From: an uncultured Lactobacillaceae bacterium
Lineage (GTDB): Bacteria; Bacillota; Bacilli; Lactobacillales; Lactobacillaceae
NCBI GenBank assembly: GCA_934216625.1
Contig: CAKQCC010000048.1
Coordinates: 1-6,059, forward strand
Length of the DNA: 6,059 bases
Direction of reading: 5' to 3'
Numbering within the stretch: position 1 is the first letter of the stretch; the number at the start of each line of letters is the position of its first letter. Shown here in pieces: positions 5,590 to 6,059 of the stretch. A program made the position numbers and the translations under genes. The notes below the pieces were generated by a model. It was not told the origin of the DNA and made no database searches. It saw only the letters and a list, made by a program, of their open reading frames with translations.

Positions 5590-6059
5590 TTAAGTTAAAA
5601 AGTCGTACCAAGTGCGACCGTGACCAGTGGTAACTTTCAACGGTACGGCTAATTTGACTGCCGTATCCATTACGTGCGGAATTAATTTCTCGAGCTTCGG
5701 AATTTCCGAATCAGGAGCTTCAAAAATTAACTCATCATGAATCTGTAAAAGCATCGTGGCTTGCATCTTACGAACCGCTTTTTCGGCCTTAATCATCGCC
5801 ACTTTAATAATGTCAGCCGCACTACCCTGGATCGGGGTATTCATCGCGGTCCGTTCGGCAAACGACCGAACGTGATAATTATTAGAATGAATATCTGGTA
5901 AATACCGCCGACGATGCGTAATGGTTTCCACGTAACCCAGACGATGCGCTTGGTCAACTGAATCCTTCATGTACTTATGAACGTTTGGATACTCACTAAA
6001 ATACTTGTGAATAAAAATCTGGGCCCGCTTCCGACTAATCCCAATCCGGCGTGATAAGC
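5590..6059 (-). CDS. polA: DNA polymerase I, C-terminal 155 residues (cut by right edge)
   Basis: This is the 3' end of the family A polymerase that processes Okazaki fragments and fills repair gaps. The frame is open from the right edge to TAA at 5592-5590, so the start and any 5' nuclease or exonuclease domain lie outside the window. Numbering only visible residues, the first segment LSRRIGISRKRAQIFIHKY is the fingers region after motif B. The palm follows with NTPIQGSAAD (73-82). QIHDELIFE (104-112) is motif C, with its metal-binding Asp-Glu pair intact. The C-terminus ends VTTGHGRTWYDFLT, typical of the family. An internal ATG at 5970 is not the start, since homology continues upstream without interruption. 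The gene is the first visible member of the cluster running through mutM to dnaI. Confidence 0.97.
   Translation of the reverse strand, partial: LSRRIGISRKRAQIFIHKYFSEYPNVHKYMKDSVDQAHRLGYVETITHRRRYLPDIHSNNYHVRSFAERTAMNTPIQGSAADIIKVAMIKAEKAVRKMQATMLLQIHDELIFEAPDSEIPKLEKLIPHVMDTAVKLAVPLKVTTGHGRTWYDFLT

Noticed and set aside
5590..5970. A separate short gene starting at the internal ATG at 5970
   Set aside because: The reading frame continues upstream to the window edge with typical DNA polymerase I fingers sequence, so this is the 3' part of polA.
1..6059. Mobile elements, CRISPR arrays, phage or defence genes
   Set aside because: No direct repeat arrays, transposase, integrase or terminal inverted repeats were seen; the window is filled by seven conserved housekeeping genes and one T-box leader.

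Overview
The window is a housekeeping stretch of a low-to-moderate GC Gram-positive chromosome, most likely a member of the Lactobacillaceae. Three things point there: the gene order polA-mutM-coaE-nrdR-dnaB-dnaI-thrS, the presence of the Firmicutes-specific helicase-loading proteins DnaB and DnaI, and a T-box leader in front of thrS. Genus and species cannot be fixed from the sequence alone. Every gene is on the minus strand, so transcription runs from the right edge to the left edge.

Right to left: the 3' end of polA (DNA polymerase I, cut by the right edge), mutM (formamidopyrimidine-DNA glycosylase), coaE (dephospho-CoA kinase), nrdR (ribonucleotide reductase repressor, apparently starting at TTG), dnaB (replication initiation and membrane attachment protein), and dnaI (helicase loader). 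These six are packed with gaps of 11, 3 and 16 nt, then an ATGA overlap (nrdR/dnaB), then an abutting TAA-ATG junction (dnaB/dnaI). This suggests one polycistronic unit linking DNA repair, dNTP supply control and loading of the replicative helicase. CoaE is the metabolic odd one out.

The only non-coding stretch longer than 20 nt is 1001-1318. It holds a putative promoter just after the dnaI stop, with a perfect 15-bp palindrome over its -35 box. This is followed by a complete threonine T-box leader: Stem I with an ACC specifier, accessory hairpins, the T-box sequence, and a competing intrinsic terminator. The leader feeds thrS, which is truncated by the left edge after 333 codons.

No mobile element, CRISPR array, phage gene or undescribed multi-gene system is visible. 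The most notable feature is in ThrRS. Its N-terminal editing domain keeps the fold and aligns without gaps to canonical enzymes, but all four hallmark editing residues (HxxxH and CxxxH) are replaced, so cis-editing of Ser-tRNA(Thr) is probably lost. A second divergence is the loss of the N-terminal zinc ligands in DnaI compared with the Bacillus subtilis protein. Both may be lineage-wide traits; an alignment would settle this.
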